40,250 nucleotides of DNA from Elusimicrobiota bacterium. Its GTDB lineage: Bacteria > Elusimicrobiota > Elusimicrobia > UBA1565 > UBA9628. The DNA is taken from NCBI GenBank assembly GCA_016209035.1, contig JACQWX010000036.1:1-40250 (forward strand), read 5' to 3'. Made by a program: the position numbers and the translations under genes. Positions 36,715 through 40,250 of the stretch are shown here, in pieces (within the stretch, counting starts at the first letter, position 1; each line of letters starts with the position of its first letter). The notes under the pieces were generated by a model, which worked only from the letters and a program-made list of their open reading frames with translations, searched no databases and had not been told where the DNA came from.

Positions 36715-38111
36715 ACTCCCTGCTGAAATCATCCCTCGCCCCCTTGCTGGTCGCCGCATTGGCCGCCTCCGCCGGCGCCGGTCAGCCCCCCTCCGGGAAG
36801 GCCAAGTCCGAGAAGGCTCAACAGGCCGCTCCTAAGCGGGCCAAGGCCAAGCCGGCCCCTCGCCCGGCCATCAAGGTCGCGGCGCCGGACCAGGACCGGC
36901 CCAAGGACAAGGAAACGGCCCGCGTCGTTCCTCCAGCTACCGCCCGAAAGCCGCAAGCCGATGAAGGCTTGGCCCCCTTGGGCGCGCTCACGGTCGAGGA
37001 GCCGCAGGGGTCGGGGCTCCTTACCATGGCCGTGGTCCCAGGTTCCGAGGCTGAGTCCATGGGCCTGGCCGCCGGCGACAAGCTGACGCATCTCGGCCCC
37101 TTGCCGGTCCGGACGAGGGCGGAGGCCCAGGAACGGATGCGCGGGCTACCGACCGAAGGAAGGCTTTCCGCAGTCGTCATCCGCGGCCTGGTCACCCAGA
37201 TACTGGCCGGCAAACCACAGCCGGCCGCCCCGCCGGCCACCCGCGGGCCCGACGAGATCTCCGCCCATGAGGTCCTGCTGAAGGAAGGTCGGCTGGCATC
37301 GGTCCAGTCCGACGCAGAGGCGGCGGTCCGCAACGCCCCGCCGCAGGAATTCAGGCTCGCCGCCGGCCAGACGCTCTGGATCCGCTTCTCCAAGGGCGTC
37401 GCTGCGAACGCCGGGCCCGGCGACATCGTCCAGGGGGAAGCCACGACCGCGATCTGCACGGACCAGTCGCTGGACTTCCTTTCCCTTCCGCCGAAGACCG
37501 TGTTCTGGGCCAAGGTGCTCGACGCCGCCGGCCCGGCGCAGACGGCCAATCTGCGCCTGTTCTTCTTCAAGATGAAGCTCAACGGCGGCAGCTTCTACCC
37601 CATCGCGGCTCGCGTCGCGGACATCTCCGGCGACTCCCGGCTCGTCAGGGTCACGCCCGGGGGCACCATCGTCCTGGCCCCGGGCCAGACCGTGCATTCG
37701 GACATGAAGGTCAAGATCGAGCTCCTCGAGCCCGTGACCCTGGTCGAGCCCCCTGGATTCTACTCGACCGGCGTGGGCCTCTGGATCAAGTCCCGCGAGG
37801 ACGGCCCGGGTTTCAGGATATCCCACATCATCCCGGGACGCGCGGCCGAAGCCGCGGGGCTCCAGCCGGGCGACGTCATCATGAGCATCGACGGCGCCAA
37901 GGCCTCGGCGTTCGACTTCGCCTCCGCGGTGTCGGCCATCTACGGCCGCCAGGAATCCGAGGTCAAGCTCGGCGTGGTGCGCTCGGCGGATCTCGGGCTC
38001 CCCAAGGCCAAGGTGGAGACCCTCTCCCTCAAGAGGGGAGTGATCCTTGCTTCGGGGAACCCCGAGGTCCTGCCTCCGCCGTACGCGGAGAAAGCGGGCC
38101 ATCGACGCTGA
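36711..38111 (+). CDS. Exported protein with two PDZ-like domains
   Basis: 466 residues. Signal peptide 1-24 (SSLAPLLVAALAASAGAG). A Lys/Ala/Pro-rich stretch (25-85), then a PDZ-like domain at about 98-165 (TMAVVPGSEAESMGLAAGDK, LTHLGPLPVRT). A middle beta domain (220-345) has GDIVQGEATTAICTDQS. A second PDZ-like domain at about 355-440 (FRISHIIPGRAAEAAGLQPG, DVIMSIDGAKA) follows. No protease Ser-His-Asp set is seen, so it is more likely a scaffold than a HtrA protease. Last gene of its operon; it ends four bases from the convergent TPR gene with no room for a terminator. Confidence 0.75.
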   Translation: MNSLLKSSLAPLLVAALAASAGAGQPPSGKAKSEKAQQAAPKRAKAKPAPRPAIKVAAPDQDRPKDKETARVVPPATARKPQADEGLAPLGALTVEEPQGSGLLTMAVVPGSEAESMGLAAGDKLTHLGPLPVRTRAEAQERMRGLPTEGRLSAVVIRGLVTQILAGKPQPAAPPATRGPDEISAHEVLLKEGRLASVQSDAEAAVRNAPPQEFRLAAGQTLWIRFSKGVAANAGPGDIVQGEATTAICTDQSLDFLSLPPKTVFWAKVLDAAGPAQTANLRLFFFKMKLNGGSFYPIAARVADISGDSRLVRVTPGGTIVLAPGQTVHSDMKVKIELLEPVTLVEPPGFYSTGVGLWIKSREDGPGFRISHIIPGRAAEAAGLQPGDVIMSIDGAKASAFDFASAVSAIYGRQESEVKLGVVRSADLGLPKAKVETLSLKRGVILASGNPEVLPPPYAEKAGHRR

Positions 38112-38115
38112 CAAG

Positions 38116-38880
38116 TCAACGTCCGTCGCCCAGCTTCTCAAGGAGTTCCCTGGCCTCTTTGAGGTTGTCCTCGAACTCGGCCGGGTCCTGGGGGGTCTTC
38201 ACCTCGAAGATCCGGTTGAGCACCGCGGCGGCCTTCTCATCCTCTCCCAAATCCCTGTAGGCCTCGGCCAGCGCGGCGTACGACGCCGTGTAGTCGGGCG
38301 CCAGCTTGAACGCGAGCTCAAGCTCCGCCAACGACTTCTTCTTGCTGCCCCCCACGAACCTAGGCAGCTCCCGGTACATCTCCCCGAGGACATGATGCGC
38401 CCCGCCGTGGTTGTAGTCGAGCTTGAGGACCGCCTCCATCTCCCGCCGCATGACGCCGACCAGGGAGAGCGACTTGAAGATGCCCCGCAGCTGGCCCTGC
38501 CGGCCCACGGCCACGCCGAGCCAGTAGTGCGCCTCGGGGTTGGAGGGATCGAGGCCGACCGCCTTCTCCAGCAGTCCCTGGGCGCGCTCGAACGCCGCGA
38601 GCCTCTCCTTCTTCTGCTTCCTCTCCCCGACCCTCACGACCGAGCGCCCGAGCCGCCACAGGAGGGCGGGATCATCCGGCCGGGCCGCGAGGAGCGCCTC
38701 CATCGCTTCGACGCTCTCGTCGAGGTTCCTGCCTTGGTGCCGGTAGAAATACCGCCGGTCGATGCCGCTCAGGACCGCGGTGGAGACGGCCGAAGTCCCG
38801 TCGGCTGCCGTCGCCAGGACAGGGGACGCGATTATTGCCGTCAGAACCCCCCCCGCCAAGAGAAGCCGCGCCGAAAACAT
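38116..38880 (-). CDS. Exported TPR protein
   Basis: 254 residues. Signal peptide 1-25 (LLLAGGVLTAIIASPVLATA). Repeats of TPR type: PDDPALLWRLGRSVVRVGER, PSNPEAHYWLGVAVGRQGQL, LDYNHGGAHHVLGEMYRELP, PDYTASYAALAEAYRDLGED. SLSLVGVMRREMEAVLKLD and GGSKKKSLAELELAFKL form a block seen in a family of periplasmic TPR proteins of unknown role. Promoter: TGGTATGAT (minus strand, 38897-38889) puts the transcript start two bases from ATG. The promoter region is shared with the YefM-YoeB unit. Confidence 0.8.
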   Translation of the reverse strand: MFSARLLLAGGVLTAIIASPVLATAADGTSAVSTAVLSGIDRRYFYRHQGRNLDESVEAMEALLAARPDDPALLWRLGRSVVRVGERKQKKERLAAFERAQGLLEKAVGLDPSNPEAHYWLGVAVGRQGQLRGIFKSLSLVGVMRREMEAVLKLDYNHGGAHHVLGEMYRELPRFVGGSKKKSLAELELAFKLAPDYTASYAALAEAYRDLGEDEKAAAVLNRIFEVKTPQDPAEFEDNLKEARELLEKLGDGR

Positions 38881-38888
38881 CGAGCACT

Positions 38889-38897
38889 ATCATACCA
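38889..38897 (-). promoter_or_regulatory. Extended -10 promoter of the TPR gene
   Basis: Minus strand TGGTATGAT; TATGAT is 38894-38889. ATG 38880 lies nine bases after it, so the leader is about two bases. It lies only ten bases from the -35 box of the divergent yefM promoter. Confidence 0.6.
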
Positions 38898-38906
38898 CAC
38901 CTCCCC

Positions 38907-38946
38907 TTGACAGAATAGAAAATATTATGTACAGTATGTCTGTACA
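38907..38946 (+). promoter_or_regulatory. yefM-yoeB promoter and operator
   Basis: TTGACA (38907-38912), 17 bases, TACAGT (38930-38935). The inverted repeat TGTACAG (38928-38934) TATGT CTGTACA (38940-38946) covers the -10 box and the transcript start. TGTACA is the core of known YefM operators, so self-repression is likely. Confidence 0.85.
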
Positions 38947-38962
38947 GATTCATGGAGGCCCC

Positions 38963-39250
38963 ATGCCGACGGAAACCACCTACACCCATGCCCGCGCCCA
39001 CTTCGCCTCTCTCTGCAACGATGTAGCCTCAACGCGGGAGGCCATCATCATTCATCGCCGCAAAGCCGAGGACGTGGCGCTGGTAGCGGCGGCGGAGCTG
39101 CGCAGCCTGATGGAGACCGCGCACCTTCTGCGGTCCCCGAAAAACGCGCGGCGGCTGATCGGGGCCCTGGCCCGAGCGCAAAAGGGCCGCGCTCCGGCGG
39201 GGTCGCTTGCGAAGCTGCGGCGCGAAATCGGGCTTGACCGGAAGGGTTAA
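38963..39250 (+). CDS. yefM: YefM-family antitoxin
   Basis: 95 residues from ATG 38963, with GGAGG just before it; in-frame ATG 38936 lies before the predicted transcript start. TETTYTHARAHFASLCNDVA, then STREAIIIHRRKAEDVALVA with AAELRSLMETAHLLRSPKNA is the Phd/YefM fold: N-terminal DNA-binding part, helix ELRSLMETAHLLRSP, then a toxin-wrapping tail. It binds YoeB and the operator upstream. Confidence 0.93.
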   Translation: MPTETTYTHARAHFASLCNDVASTREAIIIHRRKAEDVALVAAAELRSLMETAHLLRSPKNARRLIGALARAQKGRAPAGSLAKLRREIGLDRKG

Positions 39251-39262
39251 GGCAGTCCTTCG

Positions 39263-39523
39263 ATGGCCCGCCTTGCCGTCTTTCATCCGGAATTTCGGGA
39301 GGACCTGCGCTATTGGGTCGAAGTCAATCGAAAAGTCGCCTTGCGAGCCTTGGATATCATCGAGGCGGCGATGCGCGATCCTTTCGGCGGCATCGGCAAG
39401 CCCGAGCCTCTCAAGTATCTCGCGGCGGGCGCCTGGTCGCGCCGCCTGACGGAGGAGCACCGGATCATCTATCTAATCAGCGCCGATCGAATCGACTTCC
39501 TGCAGGCGCGCTACCACTACTGA
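39263..39523 (+). CDS. yoeB: YoeB-family toxin (ribosome-dependent mRNA endonuclease)
   Basis: 86 residues. FREDLRYWVEVNRKVALRAL, DPFGGIGKPEPLKYLAAGAW, SRRLTEEHRIIYLIS and the terminal ARYHY closely match YoeB: catalytic Glu and Arg (EEHR), and the final Tyr-His-Tyr. YoeB binds the ribosome A site and cuts mRNA. It begins 12 bases after yefM. The complete catalytic set suggests an active toxin. Confidence 0.95.
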   Translation: MARLAVFHPEFREDLRYWVEVNRKVALRALDIIEAAMRDPFGGIGKPEPLKYLAAGAWSRRLTEEHRIIYLISADRIDFLQARYHY

Positions 39524-39543
39524 GACTCTTTAAGGCAGTAAGG

Positions 39544-39558
39544 TCCTGAATAACGGCT
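39544..39558 (+). repeat. Partial copy (15 nt) of the 31-nt repeat
   Basis: TCCTGAATAACGGCT, identical to the first 15 nt of 19198-19228 and of the minus strand of 136-166. It sits 20 bases after yoeB and supplies the stop codon (TGA 39547-39549) that opens the following frame. Confidence 0.65.
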
Positions 39559-39738
39559 ATCTTTCATGAGTCCCCGACGAGACGATTCGTCAAAAGTGTT
39601 GCAAGACTGGTCAGATCAGCGGCTTGGCCCGGCAAGCCTTCATTTGGATTTTCCGCCACAAGTCCTGGCGGGGATATCTGGCTCCCCGAGAGCCCGCTTG
39701 AGCGCAGCCTCCCCTCCGAGGAGCCGGCCCTCTCCTTC

Positions 39739-39984
39739 GTGGAGTTCAGCCTGCGCGCGCCGAAAGCCAGGGAGGTCCGGCTGGCCGGCGATTTCACCCA
39801 GTGGGAAAGGTCCGCCATCGCCATGCGCGAGCGCCCCGGCGGGCTCTGGGAGGTCCTGGTCCCCCTCCCGCCGGGCCGCTACCAGTACCGGTTCCTCGTG
39901 GACGGCGTCCCCATGCTCGACCCCAAGAACCAGGACATGGATGAGACGCAGCTGCGCTCCGCGTCGGTGCGGGTCGTGAGATGA
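39739..39984 (+). CDS. Carbohydrate-binding module (CBM48/AMPK-type) protein, 5' end unclear
   Basis: 81 residues from GTG 39739, but the frame stays open up to 39550 and reads as protein (TRRFVKSVARLVRSA, WPGKPSFGFSATSPGGDIWL) with no ATG/GTG/TTG; a CTG is at 39607. VEFSLRAPKAREVRLAGDFT, QWERSAIAMRERPGGLWEVL, PPGRYQYRFLVDG is a clear glycogen-binding (AMPK-beta/isoamylase N-terminal) domain. On its own it may bind glycogen-like polymers. The 5' end is probably truncated at the partial 31-nt repeat. It overlaps the next gene (ATGA). Confidence 0.65.
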   Translation: MEFSLRAPKAREVRLAGDFTQWERSAIAMRERPGGLWEVLVPLPPGRYQYRFLVDGVPMLDPKNQDMDETQLRSASVRVVR

Positions 39985-40250
39985 CGGCCCGCTGGCCCAT
40001 CCTGATCCTCGCCTTGCTGGCGTGGGACGCCCTGGCGGCCGCGCCTTCCCACGCATTCCTCTGGTTCGGGAAGCGCGAGCGGGCCGGGCTCCTCTGGATC
40101 CCTTCGGAGACGTTCTCCGATTGGGAAGGCCTGGCCGGGGCCCTGCGCCGCCACAAGAAGCTGTCCTTCACGGCGGCCCTGACCCCCGCCATGGCCACCG
40201 TCGAGTCCCGAGCCGGCCTTCAGCCGCTCGTCGCCGAAGGGCGCCTCGAG
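39981..40250 (+). CDS. Exported protein, cut by the window end
   Basis: At least 90 residues, no stop before the edge. It starts MTARWPILILALLAWDALAA, a signal peptide with cleavage near AAAPSHA. The visible mature part (KRERAGLLWIPSETFSDWEG, LRRHKKLSFTAALTPAMATV) looks globular. LTPAMATVESRAGLQPLVAE may recall the start of glycoside hydrolase 57-like or polysaccharide deacetylase-like proteins, which would suit the carbohydrate-binding neighbour, but this is a guess. Coupled by a four-base overlap to the upstream gene. Confidence 0.6.
   Translation, partial: MTARWPILILALLAWDALAAAPSHAFLWFGKRERAGLLWIPSETFSDWEGLAGALRRHKKLSFTAALTPAMATVESRAGLQPLVAEGRLE

Noticed and set aside
1-40250. CRISPR array, integrase or transposase genes
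   Set aside because: No regularly spaced repeats and no recombinase motifs were seen on either strand.

Overview
The window reads as a GC-rich chromosomal stretch from a Gram-negative, diaminopimelate-type bacterium. The envelope genes support this: an Omp85-type barrel, an OmpA-like lipoprotein, a porin-like barrel, murB, ftsQAZ and dapB/dapL/lysA. The gene mix (DapL variant of the lysine pathway, pilT inside the cell-division cluster, a hisC-cmk-plsC-rpsA run, many overlapping stop/start codons) would fit an uncultured lineage such as Elusimicrobiota. That assignment is inference; there is no rRNA gene here to prove it.

Layout. Positions 1-5600 hold a plus-strand cluster of toxin-antitoxin-like modules: XRE regulator + nucleotidyltransferase, DUF6922-type regulator + AbiEii-type nucleotidyltransferase, a small basic protein + broken nucleotidyltransferase, and a VapBC pair. 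A DUF6922-like gene remnant lies at the left edge, and an outer-membrane barrel gene sits inside the cluster. Positions 5589-7150 are AT-richer, with one unknown gene and a 730-base repeat-rich gap. From 26276 down to 7151 almost everything is on the minus strand in tightly overlapping order: murB-ftsQ-ftsA-ftsZ-pilT-deoxynucleoside kinase, then a lower-GC accessory insert (a membrane protein and a broken lipoprotein gene with an HEGRH motif), then pgeF-hisC-cmk-plsC-rpsA-TPR-(zincin/TolB/Omp85 fusion)-lysA-small membrane protein. From 26319 to 38111 most genes are on the plus strand: amidase, OmpA-like lipoprotein, tRNA-Lys and tRNA-Glu, dapB-membrane protein-dapL, panB-hydrolase-panC, and a HAMP/exported-protein/PDZ operon. 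The right end has a minus-strand TPR gene, a YefM-YoeB module, a carbohydrate-binding-module ORF and a gene cut by the window edge.

How it fits together. Peptidoglycan synthesis and division (murB, ftsQAZ, pgeF, amidase, dapB/dapL/lysA), envelope biogenesis (plsC, zincin-TolB-Omp85) and pantothenate synthesis (panB, panC) form the core. Toxin-antitoxin modules and broken genes mark the accessory parts.

Most unusual signals. (1) At least five genes have a -10 box followed by exactly six bases and then the start codon, so leaderless transcription looks common. (2) There are long perfect inverted repeats at gene starts (20-, 12-, 16- and 33-bp arms) and an 18-bp one inside panC. (3) A family of small GC hairpins (CCTGCGCC-NNN-GGCGCAGG) lies inside reading frames. 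(4) A 31-nt sequence occurs identically at two broken genes and partly at a third place; removing 29 nt at one copy restores a lipoprotein signal and its reading frame.
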